Part shown: in pieces, positions 29,454-38,677 of the stretch
How the letters are laid out: every line of letters begins with the position of its first letter
Position numbering within the stretch: position 1 is the first letter of the stretch
From: Treponema sp.
GTDB lineage: Bacteria > Spirochaetota > Spirochaetia > Treponematales > Breznakiellaceae
Direction: 5' to 3'
DNA length: 53,704 nucleotides
Assembly: GCA_009787695.1 (NCBI GenBank)
Contig: WQSW01000008.1
Span: 2,040 to 55,743, forward strand
The notes under the pieces: model-generated
Database searches by the model: none
Told to the model about the DNA's origin: nothing
What the model saw: the letters and a program-made list of their open reading frames with translations, nothing else
Program-made: the position numbers and the translations under genes

Positions 29454-29855
29454 CTACCATGTAATACTGAGTTCCTCTCTTTTAAAGTTGCGGTTCCACA
29501 ACCAAACAACATTTTCATCATCTGTGGTGAATGTTGTTTTATTAACCCAAGCCGCAATTCTGGAGCTGTTTTTTAAATTTATAATGCCTTTATTTTCTTT
29601 AAACCTGATTGACCCTTGATCAATCAATTTTCCGTCCTTGTCACGAACAATTATCTGTTGTCCGCTTCCGATTTTGCTTCTATTAATAACAACATATCCA
29701 ATTAAAGAAGAATCTTGTCTCAAGTAAACACCGTTTTGTAAGTTTTGATCTTTAGAATTTTTAATTTGTAAAAGTTGTATACATAAAATTAAACATAAAA
29801 AGGAGACAGCAATAAAACTTAAGATTTTTAAATATTTTCTATATTTCACATTCAA
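29454..29855 (-). CDS. Small membrane-anchored/secreted protein
   Basis: 133 aa with one N-terminal TM; no family recognised. Confidence 0.65.
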   Translation of the reverse strand: MNVKYRKYLKILSFIAVSFLCLILCIQLLQIKNSKDQNLQNGVYLRQDSSLIGYVVINRSKIGSGQQIIVRDKDGKLIDQGSIRFKENKGIINLKNSSRIAAWVNKTTFTTDDENVVWLWNRNFKREELSITW

Positions 29856-29861
29856 TACCGA

Positions 29862-30002
29862 TTATAAATCGTCCAAACTATTATTTTGATATGTTAAATT
29901 GAAATACCTAAACCACGATTCATTTGCTTTAACATTGCAAATTATGCATCCCGATAAAACTAAAGAAAGAATTATAATTATAAATAATAAGTTTATATTC
30001 AT
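29862..30002 (-). CDS. Very small putative lipoprotein (46 aa)
   Basis: MNINLLFIIIILSLVLSGCIICNVKANESWFRYFNLTYQNNSLDDL; canonical lipobox LSGC. Not in ORF track. Confidence 0.6.
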   Translation of the reverse strand: MNINLLFIIIILSLVLSGCIICNVKANESWFRYFNLTYQNNSLDDL

Positions 30003-30041
30003 TTATCTTTCTTTTCGCTCAAAATAATAGTTTGAAAAAAC

Positions 30042-30218
30042 TTAATAATTATTCAATGAAGCATCTCTGTCGAATATATAACCGGAATCATAACTATAAC
30101 GTGTTGAGTTATAACCATCGACAAATCCATCCCAGAAATCAGTAGAACAGCTTGAAAGAACAAACCCAAATGCCAACATCAATGCCAATACGAAAATTAT
30201 TAATTTTCCTTTTCTCAT
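30042..30218 (-). CDS. Small putative lipoprotein (58 aa)
   Basis: MRKGKLIIFVLALMLAFGFVLSSCSTDFWDGFVDGYNSTRYSYDSGYIFDRDASLNNY; lipobox LSSC. Not in ORF track. Confidence 0.65.
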   Translation of the reverse strand: MRKGKLIIFVLALMLAFGFVLSSCSTDFWDGFVDGYNSTRYSYDSGYIFDRDASLNNY

Positions 30219-30376
30219 ATAAAAACTCCTTTAAAGCCTTGATTTTTCAAGACCTTGATAAAATTATCCTGCCCTCAAGAGCAGATATTTCTTTTTCATA
30301 AATAACTTTTATAAATTTAAGTGTGAACTTTTTAGCCGATGGCAACTAAATATAAACATTTAATCTTTGAATAAAA

Positions 30377-30703
30377 CTAACGGCGCCTCCAAGTAACACC
30401 ATCTAAGTTGTCTCTCAAGGTATTATTGTCGATGACAGTTAATTCTTGTTGTGTATTAGTTACACCTTCCGGTGCTCTATTGTTAAAACTTATAATAATA
30501 ATTCCATTTCGGTGTATCCATTTTCCGCAAAGCCGATATACTGTACCGTCAACAGTCATTTCTATATTTCCATCAGTCCAAAATTTGATAGAATAACTTG
30601 TACCGCTTGCACCAAAAGTTCCGTTATTGGGTGAAAATGCAAAAACGCCGGTTATTGCAATTATCGAAAATAAAACAAGAACAAAAAAAACTCTCTTCTT
30701 CAT
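30377..30703 (-). CDS. Small secreted protein
   Basis: Start at ATG 30703: MKKRVFFVLVLFSIIAITGVFAF signal peptide, beta-rich 'GTSYSIKFWTDGNIEMTVDGTVYRLCGKW'. Confidence 0.7.
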   Translation of the reverse strand: MKKRVFFVLVLFSIIAITGVFAFSPNNGTFGASGTSYSIKFWTDGNIEMTVDGTVYRLCGKWIHRNGIIIISFNNRAPEGVTNTQQELTVIDNNTLRDNLDGVTWRRR

Positions 30704-30754
30704 TAGTAACCTTCCCTTCGTAAGTTTATCCTCATTACGCGGAGCAATTGTTAC

Positions 30755-30772
30755 TGTCCTTATACAAGGACA
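30755..30772. promoter_or_regulatory. Inverted repeat TGTCCTT-ATAC-AAGGACA
   Basis: Perfect 7-bp arms, 4-nt spacer, in the divergent intergenic region. Confidence 0.5.
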
Positions 30773-30935
30773 ATTTGACAAGATTTTCAAAATAACGCCT
30801 TTTGCCATCGTAACGAAATTTTGACTATTCATGAGGTTATTTATAAAACCCTCGTATAAATAAAGTACACTCAATTAAAATACGTGTCAAGAACTAATAA
30901 CAAAATATATCGTTATTTTAAGATATAAAGAGATT

Positions 30936-31268
30936 ATGGGTAAAAAAAAGCAAGATTTACGGCAAATTTTATCTGCAAATATTAAAGAACAGCGTAAAAT
31001 TCTTGGAATTTCACAGGAAAAATTGGCAGAAAAGGCTGGTCTTTCATGGCAAACGGTAAATAGTATTGAATGTATGCGGACATGGGTCAGCGATAATACA
31101 CTGGAAGCGCTAGCCTCTGTCTTTAAAATTGAAACTTTTCAACTGCTTATGCCGTTTGAAACAAGAGCTGCTATCTCCCTTAATTCCACTAAAGCCTTGC
31201 GAAAACTGGCAGAAGCCAAGAAAGAGTATGATGAAACTTTCGCTGAGATATATAATCAATTAAAGTAA
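30936..31268 (+). CDS. XRE-family helix-turn-helix regulator
   Basis: 'NIKEQRKILGISQEKLAEKAGLSWQTVNSIECMRTWVSDNTLEALASVFKIETFQLL'. Confidence 0.88.
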   Translation: MGKKKQDLRQILSANIKEQRKILGISQEKLAEKAGLSWQTVNSIECMRTWVSDNTLEALASVFKIETFQLLMPFETRAAISLNSTKALRKLAEAKKEYDETFAEIYNQLK

Positions 31269-31488
31269 AAATTTTTCTTATGAGTATAGGAAGCCCGCCG
31301 CCGCTTTTCATCGCCGGTAAAGGAAACCCATTATTAAGCCGAAAATCGATAAAGAAGTAAAAATTGCAAATTTTTTGTGTCATTTTCTGTGTAAATGGGC
31401 TTGAAATGGCGTGTTTACTGCCTTTTTACATCAAATATTTGCATTTTTTTTGAATTTATATCATACTTTAAGGTAACGGTGAAAAATT

Positions 31489-32940
31489 ATGGCAGATTCA
31501 AATCTAACAAACTATATTGATACGCTCCAGCAATGCCTTGATGCTAAAAGGGAAACACTGGATAAGTCCGATTTGGGACAACTTAAAGAAGAACTTAGAG
31601 CTTTTCATATTTCTTATGCGTCATTGTATAATCTCTTTTTAAAGAAAAAATTAATCGACGAAGACCCTTACAAACAAGAAGCAAAAATCACCGAAATTGA
31701 AGTGCCGGATGCTACCATTTTTCAAGAAGCAAAACGGATTGAACAGCTTACAATCAGGCTTGCAAATTATGATAATCAATTAGACTACTTAGTCAATTTT
31801 TATCAGCTCGGTATCGATTTCTTAAACCTTGATCGTATCAAACGTATTATGGGGCTTGTGCGGTATATCGACTGGTCTTCTTTTTCTGCGGATTCCCCGA
31901 ATCAAATGACTAAGTCAGTCGCTTTGCTTACTAATCAATCGAAAACCGGAGTCGATGCGCTTACTCTGAATATAATCGGTGAAAGCACTCAAAGACTGAA
32001 TAAAACAACCGGTACGATATTGAAAATTATCAAAGACCTCAGTATTTATTATCGTGAAAAATATAAACTCAATGTCCGTTTAAATATTACAAAAGATATG
32101 TCGGCAGGCGAAGCGACAATGGAAGGTATCAGAAAAAAGATGCCTTCTGCAATGCCGGGACAGCCTTTTTACAAAGAATTAATCGATGAACTAATCAAAG
32201 AGGATTATTCCGAAAGCGGTTCAGATTTAAGGGATTCCATTCTTAATATTTTAAAAGTTAAAGAAAATAAACCGAAAGCTGCAAAACCCGGAGTTGTTTT
32301 TAAAAATATTCTTCTTGACGGAATTCAGGTTATCGGCGGTTCGGCAGGAACGCTCTCGGAAATTGCCTCAAAGATAGACGAAAATCATAATGTCCTTGAG
32401 AGCCGGAAAAAATCTTTTTTTGAATCTATTAAAAAATTAATCAGGCAGATTACCAATGCAGCACCGGAAGAAATTTTTTATACCATTGAATATCTTGATC
32501 CCACTAAAGGCGCTCCTGTAAAAGAAAAAATAAATTATCATCAGTTTAGGGATGATCTTGATAAACGAATTAGAATTTACAACAGTTTTGCACGAGGTCC
32601 TGCTTATCAAAAAATTGCCGCCATGACAGAAGATCAGATAATCGTTTATCTGGAAAGATATATCAAGGAATTAACACAACTTCACAGGACATTAAATTCT
32701 TTTGATGAGTTTTTTAAAGCAAATGTTGAGCCCGGCGAAAGGGATAAAATAAAGGGTATAAAACCTGATCTGTCTGCATTAAAAAACTCTTATGTAAAAG
32801 CGAATCAGCTGCGGCATGAATACAGTGCTCAGAAAGAAGAAGATGATCAAATGAAACGTCTCGGTGTCGGTACGTCTTCTCCTCCGCTTCCGCCTCCGCT
32901 CGCTCCGGCTAATGCGCCTCCTCCTGCCCCGTCTGCTTAA
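31489..32940 (+). CDS. Conserved-looking cytoplasmic helical protein with proline-rich tail, unknown function
   Basis: 483-aa ORF, no signal peptide; ends 'SSPPLPPPLAPANAPPPAPSA'. Confidence 0.8.
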   Translation: MADSNLTNYIDTLQQCLDAKRETLDKSDLGQLKEELRAFHISYASLYNLFLKKKLIDEDPYKQEAKITEIEVPDATIFQEAKRIEQLTIRLANYDNQLDYLVNFYQLGIDFLNLDRIKRIMGLVRYIDWSSFSADSPNQMTKSVALLTNQSKTGVDALTLNIIGESTQRLNKTTGTILKIIKDLSIYYREKYKLNVRLNITKDMSAGEATMEGIRKKMPSAMPGQPFYKELIDELIKEDYSESGSDLRDSILNILKVKENKPKAAKPGVVFKNILLDGIQVIGGSAGTLSEIASKIDENHNVLESRKKSFFESIKKLIRQITNAAPEEIFYTIEYLDPTKGAPVKEKINYHQFRDDLDKRIRIYNSFARGPAYQKIAAMTEDQIIVYLERYIKELTQLHRTLNSFDEFFKANVEPGERDKIKGIKPDLSALKNSYVKANQLRHEYSAQKEEDDQMKRLGVGTSSPPLPPPLAPANAPPPAPSA

Positions 32941-33004
32941 GAACTATCAAAGACGCTTGAATTGCCTCAAAATTTAGCCGATAATAGAAAAAATGGGTTA
33001 AAAA

Positions 33005-35209
33005 TTGTCTAGTTTTATCAAATTGCTGTTAGCGTTCATAATTTCGATTCTCGTTATTGCAGGATTTATCTTTTTGGTAGATTTTGAGCTGCTGGAATTT
33101 GTTCAAGCGCGTTTTTATAACCCATCTGTTTTTAATTCTTATATCAAAGAAAATAATATTGACGCTGATATTGCTCAAAATCATATTTACGATCTTCAAA
33201 AAAAATTTGAAACTGTTTTAAAAGACCCTTCTGTACGCCGAAGTTTTTTATATTCACAGAGCAATGAAGATATTTTTGAAAGGTCGCGTATTTTCGGCAT
33301 ACTTTTAGAAACAACAAGCGGGCTTCAATCTGTTCAATTTGTTGACAGTAACGGATTAAGACTTCACTACTCAACCTCTCCGCGTGATATTATCAGCCAA
33401 AATATTAATTCAACGGCTTACCGTAATTACAACGAAGATGTTTTAGCATTGTCTTATGATACGGTTAATGTTCTTGCAGGCAGTGATGCGAAATTTACGA
33501 TGGACGAAAAAACAGACAGGATCATTTTTTCTTTTCCGTTTAATGATTCAATGGATGTTTACAGAGGTACTGCGCTTTTTAATGTATCTGTCAGAGCCTT
33601 AGCCGAAAAATTTATAGAAGAGGGGCGTTTAAAAATTAATGAAGATGTTTCGTTGATCGGAAACCCTCCCGGTATTGTTTTAGGAATTCCAAGTTCTTCA
33701 AAATCAGATATTCTAAAAAAAATATCTGCAATATGGAACAGCGATCTTCCTGTTGCTGTTTTGTCATCGGTGCTTACAGCAAATACGGAACAAAATCGTT
33801 CCGCTCATACTTTATTCAACCGAGTCACAATTGATGCGGCAGACTCAGGCGTTAAGTATTCGCTTATTTCTTTAAAAACAGATCGCGGTCTTTTTTTCGG
33901 GCGTTTAACAAACGAGTATTTATTTACAATTTCAAATTCCATGAAGCTGATCTTACAGCTTTCTATTTTTTTAACCATCTTTCTAACGCTTTTTTTTATT
34001 TTTAATTTAAAACCTAATGCAATAACACTTGTACGAAACCGCATCAAACATCTGCGCGAAAACCTTTTTGAACAATTATATGTAAATAAAACCAGCCACG
34101 AAAGAGCAAAATGGATTCTGGAACTTGAACAGCGCCGCGAAGAAATCCGCACAGCATTAAAACGAAATCTTATATTGGGAAAACATCAAAGAAAAAATAT
34201 CGACAGTATTATAGATAAATCGTGGGATGAATTGTTAACCGTCATTAAATCAGGCAGCGGAACAGAGCAGAAAACAGAGAGTAAAGAAAGTATTGTTGAG
34301 CTTGAAGAAGTTGAAGTGTTAGACGAAGCAGAAGCGCTTGAAGAGATAGATGAAGCTGAAGAACTCGAAGAAGTTGAAGCGTTAGAAGAAATAGACGAGG
34401 CGGAAGAGCTTGAAGTAATAGAAGAACTTGAAGAGATAGATGAGGTCGAAGAACTTGAAGAGGTAGAAGTATTAGAAGAAATAGGCGAAGCAGAAGAACT
34501 TGAAGTATTAGAAGAGCTTGACGAAGTTGAAGAAATAGAAGAAGCGCAAGAGCTTGAAGTTTTGGAAGAACTAGAAGAGGTTAAGGAAAATGCCGGTGCA
34601 GAAATTAATAGAATCGAAGTAAATGATGATATTGATTTTATTGAAGAAATTGATGACAGCGAAGAAGAAATTGAAATTAATTATGTAATTGAAGCGCCCA
34701 GTTTTGCTGATCTTGAAATGGGAGCATTTGACGAAATAGAAGAGTATTTTGAATTAGATGAAATTGAAAAAGAAGCAGAATTTTCAAATATCGAAGTTCT
34801 TGATGAAATTAAAGAAACAGAAGTAATTGAAGATATTACAGAAAAAGAAGAAACCGCTTTAATTTCTCTTGATGGTTTAGATGAAATATTTGACAGAGCC
34901 GATGCCGAAGTTTATGCAAGGAAATCAATTTTTGGTTCTTCAGAAGGTCTTCTTAAAAAAGCAGAGAAAAAAAGCAAACAAAAACGAAAAGGTCTTCTTG
35001 AAGCGGCAAACAATGTATTTAAAAAAAATAAAAGAAAAAGAAAGGGAAAAGGTCTTCTTGCTCTTGCAGCCGAGATCGAACCTGAAAAATCAAAATCAGG
35101 TCTTCTTGCAACTGCCGATAAAATTAAACTAAGCAAAGAAAATATTTCCGACGAGATTGATATTGTTTCTCCGTTTTCTTCGATGTTTTCTAATTTAAAA
35201 GATGAGTAA
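33005..35209 (+). CDS. Membrane protein: TM - about 290-aa extracytoplasmic sensor-like domain - TM - acidic repeat region - GLL-motif tail
   Basis: TTG start; TM near N-terminus and at 'LILQLSIFLTIFLTLFFIFNL'; Glu-rich repeats; four GLL motifs at the C-terminus. Confidence 0.8.
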   Translation: MSSFIKLLLAFIISILVIAGFIFLVDFELLEFVQARFYNPSVFNSYIKENNIDADIAQNHIYDLQKKFETVLKDPSVRRSFLYSQSNEDIFERSRIFGILLETTSGLQSVQFVDSNGLRLHYSTSPRDIISQNINSTAYRNYNEDVLALSYDTVNVLAGSDAKFTMDEKTDRIIFSFPFNDSMDVYRGTALFNVSVRALAEKFIEEGRLKINEDVSLIGNPPGIVLGIPSSSKSDILKKISAIWNSDLPVAVLSSVLTANTEQNRSAHTLFNRVTIDAADSGVKYSLISLKTDRGLFFGRLTNEYLFTISNSMKLILQLSIFLTIFLTLFFIFNLKPNAITLVRNRIKHLRENLFEQLYVNKTSHERAKWILELEQRREEIRTALKRNLILGKHQRKNIDSIIDKSWDELLTVIKSGSGTEQKTESKESIVELEEVEVLDEAEALEEIDEAEELEEVEALEEIDEAEELEVIEELEEIDEVEELEEVEVLEEIGEAEELEVLEELDEVEEIEEAQELEVLEELEEVKENAGAEINRIEVNDDIDFIEEIDDSEEEIEINYVIEAPSFADLEMGAFDEIEEYFELDEIEKEAEFSNIEVLDEIKETEVIEDITEKEETALISLDGLDEIFDRADAEVYARKSIFGSSEGLLKKAEKKSKQKRKGLLEAANNVFKKNKRKRKGKGLLALAAEIEPEKSKSGLLATADKIKLSKENISDEIDIVSPFSSMFSNLKDE
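34294..34590 (+). repeat. Degenerate Glu-rich coding repeat (EELEEVEVLEEIDEAEELEV...)
   Basis: Repeated GAAGAA/CTTGAAGA(A/G)/GTAGAA/GATGAA units. Confidence 0.85.
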
Positions 35210-35213
35210 CAAA

Positions 35214-36245
35214 TTAGCGCATTAAAATCAGCGGATTAACCGTAGCTCCGTTTTTAAAAACTGTAAAATGCAGATGAGGACCGGTACTTAAACCGGTGTT
35301 ACCGACATCGCCGATGCGTTCATTCTGAGCGACATATGCACCTGTTCTTGTCCGGATTACACTCAAGTGTCCGTAGAGGGTGCGGTAACCTGAGTGATGG
35401 TTGATTATTACATAGTTGCCGAAGACATTGTCCCATCCTACCCATCCTACCCTGCCTGCCATTGCAGCTCTGACCGGTGTGCCGACTCTTCCGCTGATGT
35501 CGATGCCGTCGTGGAATTGGCGGCGGCTTGGGTTGAAGGGGTCTCTTCTGTAGCCGTAATATGAAGTAAGAGCGCCTTGAAGCGGCCAGATAAATAAGTC
35601 GCCGTTAATCTCCTGAAGCCTTGCATAATCAAGGCGGGCGCCCGGTATAAATAGGTCTGTCCCTGTCACTATTCTTTCAGAAAAAAGTTCGTTTACTGCC
35701 TGAATTGCTTCCGGCTCTAATTTATATTTTTCTGCAACAGCGCTTAAAGTTTCGCCGTTGCGGACAGTGTGTATAATTCCGTCTTGATTTGGAATTTTCA
35801 ATACTTTGCCGACTTGAAGAAGACGGGAATTTGTAACTTTATTGACAGTAATAATTGTATCTTGATTTAAACCGAAATTGACGGCGAGCGTGCTGATATT
35901 TTCTCCGCTTTTTACTGTGTAAGAATCGTAAAGGAGGGTGCGGGTTTTAGATAGGGTATCTGCAAACTCTGTTTGTGCATCAGTATCTAAGGGTATCTCT
36001 GTATTATTGGCATCGGCGGTGATTTCTTCAAAAAGAACGCCCCCTCCTATGCCGTGTTCATCGATTGTTTCCGGAATTTGCTGTTTTTGATACTGTATAG
36101 GGCTTAAAAGAAAAACCAGACATAAAAAAGCCATTAATCTGAAGAGATTTTTGCTTTTTATACCTAAAACCGTAGTTTCAGTTATACTTTTCTCATACAG
36201 TGTTTTCATAAAATCAATATAACCTTTTTCGCAACTCAGGTTCAA
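35214..36245 (-). CDS. M23-family metallopeptidase with two LysM domains
   Basis: 'YTVKSGENISTLAVNFGLN', 'HTVRNGETLSAVAEKYKLE' LysM; 'HDGIDISGRVGTPVRAAMAGRVGWVG...GYRTLYGHLS...STGPHLHFTVFKNG' M23. Confidence 0.93.
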   Translation of the reverse strand: MNLSCEKGYIDFMKTLYEKSITETTVLGIKSKNLFRLMAFLCLVFLLSPIQYQKQQIPETIDEHGIGGGVLFEEITADANNTEIPLDTDAQTEFADTLSKTRTLLYDSYTVKSGENISTLAVNFGLNQDTIITVNKVTNSRLLQVGKVLKIPNQDGIIHTVRNGETLSAVAEKYKLEPEAIQAVNELFSERIVTGTDLFIPGARLDYARLQEINGDLFIWPLQGALTSYYGYRRDPFNPSRRQFHDGIDISGRVGTPVRAAMAGRVGWVGWDNVFGNYVIINHHSGYRTLYGHLSVIRTRTGAYVAQNERIGDVGNTGLSTGPHLHFTVFKNGATVNPLILMR

Positions 36246-36268
36246 GTGGCAGCCGCTGTCAGATTGTA

Positions 36269-36829
36269 TTATTTTGCTTCACTTTCCAGCATTTTTAATA
36301 AATCTCTGATTTCTGCCGCTTGTTCGTATTCTTCTTCGGCAACCGCTTGTTCAAGTTGTTCCCTAAGAGACTTATACTTATTATCGGAAATTTCTTCAAT
36401 TTCATTCATAAAATAAGACAACTCTACCCCCGTTTGTTCAATAATTGAAGATGCAATATAGATAGGGCATTTTTTACGGGCTGCAATGGCAAGGGCGTCA
36501 GAAGGGCGGCTGTCGAGGATTAGCGGGTTTTCGTTGGTATATTCGCCGCCTGTTATTATTAACCGGGCATGAAAAACATCATTTTTTAATTCAAAAACTT
36601 CAATTTTCTTTACAGCAAGATTTACGCAGGCAAGCATATTTAAAAAAAGATCGTGAGTATGAGGGCGCACCGGATTTAATCCGTCTTTGCCGATTAAAAT
36701 CGACTGCATTTCCAAAGTGCCGATAAAAATCGGGACGGCAACTTCTTTGTCTTTCGGTTTTAACAGAACGGCGTTGCCGTGACTTGTTTTGAGAATCGAC
36801 CATATTTCACTGATGTACATATCTTTCAC
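36269..36829 (-). CDS. Bifunctional nuclease family protein (DUF151) with C-terminal UVR motif
   Basis: 'AVPIFIGTLEMQSI', 'RPHTHDLFLNML', 'LDSRPSDALAIAARKKCPIY'; C-terminal 'LEQAVAEEEYEQAAEIRDLLKMLE'. Confidence 0.9.
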   Translation of the reverse strand: MKDMYISEIWSILKTSHGNAVLLKPKDKEVAVPIFIGTLEMQSILIGKDGLNPVRPHTHDLFLNMLACVNLAVKKIEVFELKNDVFHARLIITGGEYTNENPLILDSRPSDALAIAARKKCPIYIASSIIEQTGVELSYFMNEIEEISDNKYKSLREQLEQAVAEEEYEQAAEIRDLLKMLESEAK

Positions 36830-36873
36830 ATTTTTTCCTTAAATCGCATCGCACGCCGCTTTAGCCGCGCAGA

Positions 36874-37914
36874 TTAACTTATTATTTTGAGAAATCCTTC
36901 AAGTAATTTTCTGCCGTCCTCGTTTATTGCAAAGCTTGCAAATTCATCTGAGTTAAAAATATCTTTTGTTTCTTTTAAAAACGATTTTGCTTTTTCTTCC
37001 GCTTCTGCAAAAACAACAGAATTGGATAAAAGATCGATCATATCTTCAACTTCAGGTGCGGTTGAGCCTGACATTTTTGCTTCGCTGAAATAATAAAAAA
37101 CTTGATTCTTTTTATCAGGGTATTTATTAAGGAATAAAAGAATTGGGAGGCTTTTTTTCCCTTCCACTATATCATCTCCGCGTTTTTTTCCATAAACACC
37201 TGTTGTAAGGTTTTTTACATCATCAAGTATTTGAAAACCGATTCCCATCGAGTCTGCCGCTTCGCCTAAAAGTTTTATTACTTCCTGCGGAGCGCCTGCT
37301 GCAATTGCACCTAACTCTACCGCTAAACGTGCAAGACTTCCTGTTTTTAAAGCGCACATTGTATAGTAGTCGTCGATCTCAGGAACAAAAGTAATTTCTC
37401 TGTGCCAATTTATATCCAGCGATTGCCCTAAATGAAGCCTTCTTATACACTCTGCCCATTTTTTTAAGATTAATTCTTTATTATTAATTTGGCTGTTTTC
37501 CAGACAAGATAAAGCTAAAAAATATAAAAACGAGCCTGAGTTTATTGCTATATCTTCGCCGAACATTTTATGAATGGAAGGTTTTCCGCGTCTTTCATCA
37601 GATCCGTCTTCGATATCATCATGTATTAAGCTTGCGTTATGCGCAAGTTCTGTAATGGGTGAAAGCGGGATAGCGTTGTCTCCGCCACCCAAAGTTTCGC
37701 AAACCAGAGACATTAACAAGGGGCGCCAGCGTTTTCCGCCTCTGAAAGTCAATTCTCTGGGCGGAGCGAGCAGCATTTTCTGCGCTTCTGTGCTTATTTT
37801 TTTACCGATAGTGCCGAACACAGTTTCCGCCCAATCAGAATTCGGTTCTTGAGGCAGCCATTGTTCCAGCACTGTTTCAATTTTTTTAAGTCTTTGTGTA
37901 TACTCTTGATCCAT
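36874..37914 (-). CDS. Polyprenyl synthetase (isoprenyl diphosphate synthase)
   Basis: 'LIHDDIEDGSDERRGKPSIH' (DDxxD) and 'GIGFQILDDVKNL' (second Asp motif). Confidence 0.92.
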   Translation of the reverse strand: MDQEYTQRLKKIETVLEQWLPQEPNSDWAETVFGTIGKKISTEAQKMLLAPPRELTFRGGKRWRPLLMSLVCETLGGGDNAIPLSPITELAHNASLIHDDIEDGSDERRGKPSIHKMFGEDIAINSGSFLYFLALSCLENSQINNKELILKKWAECIRRLHLGQSLDINWHREITFVPEIDDYYTMCALKTGSLARLAVELGAIAAGAPQEVIKLLGEAADSMGIGFQILDDVKNLTTGVYGKKRGDDIVEGKKSLPILLFLNKYPDKKNQVFYYFSEAKMSGSTAPEVEDMIDLLSNSVVFAEAEEKAKSFLKETKDIFNSDEFASFAINEDGRKLLEGFLKIIS

Positions 37915-37935
37915 AAGTTATTATACTGAATTTTA

Positions 37936-38550
37936 ATGGCAGATTACAAGAAACCAGACCACTGGCAGCAGAAAGCGCGCAAGGAAGGGTATCCTGCCCG
38001 TTCTGTTTACAAATTAAAAGAGATTGATGAAAAACTCGGTCTTTTTAAAACATCCGGGCAAATGTTACGCATACTGGATATAGGAGCTGCACCCGGCAGC
38101 TGGAGTCTCTATGTTCTGCGTAAAATACCTTCTAACAGTTTTCTTGCTGCCGTCGATCTTTCCCCTCTTTCCCGCGAGTTTGATAAAGGGCTTTTTGATA
38201 ACGGTAATTTTTTCTTTGTTCAAGGCGATGTTACGGCACAGGATGTAGGGGAGGCTCTTTTATCAAAAGGACCTTTCTCGGTCATCATAAGCGATGCAGC
38301 GCCCAATACCACAGGCAATCATACAGTGGATTCAGCCCGTTCGCTTGGTTTGGCGGAAACCGCCGTTTCCTTTGCAGAGACTGCTCTTGTTTCAGGCGGC
38401 AATCTTGTTGTCAAAATTTTTCAAGGCAGCGGCACTGACACCCTCTTAAAACATATGAAAACTATTTTTAAAACAGCAAAGAGCTTTAAACCTCAGGCTT
38501 GCCGCGGAGAATCGGTAGAAACGTATTTTATCGGATTAAGTAAGTTATAA
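37936..38550 (+). CDS. rlmE: 23S rRNA (uridine-2'-O)-methyltransferase
   Basis: 'DHWQQKARKEGYPARSVYKLKEIDEK', 'ILDIGAAPGSWS', 'VIISDAAPNTTGNHTVD', C-terminal 'SVETYFIGLS'. Confidence 0.93.
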   Translation: MADYKKPDHWQQKARKEGYPARSVYKLKEIDEKLGLFKTSGQMLRILDIGAAPGSWSLYVLRKIPSNSFLAAVDLSPLSREFDKGLFDNGNFFFVQGDVTAQDVGEALLSKGPFSVIISDAAPNTTGNHTVDSARSLGLAETAVSFAETALVSGGNLVVKIFQGSGTDTLLKHMKTIFKTAKSFKPQACRGESVETYFIGLSKL

Positions 38551-38677
38551 AATTCATAAAAATATACAATAGTTTTCTTTATTTACTTCAAAATATTGAT
38601 AAATCACTAAAAAATAATAATTTATTATGTTTATTATGATATTGTTAGAAATTAAATAATTTACTATAATTATTCTT

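Noticed and set aside
31269-31488. Possible CDS/ncRNA between XRE and the 31489 gene (includes antisense ORF 31189-31383)
   Set aside because: No convincing coding signal, hairpin or known RNA motif by eye.
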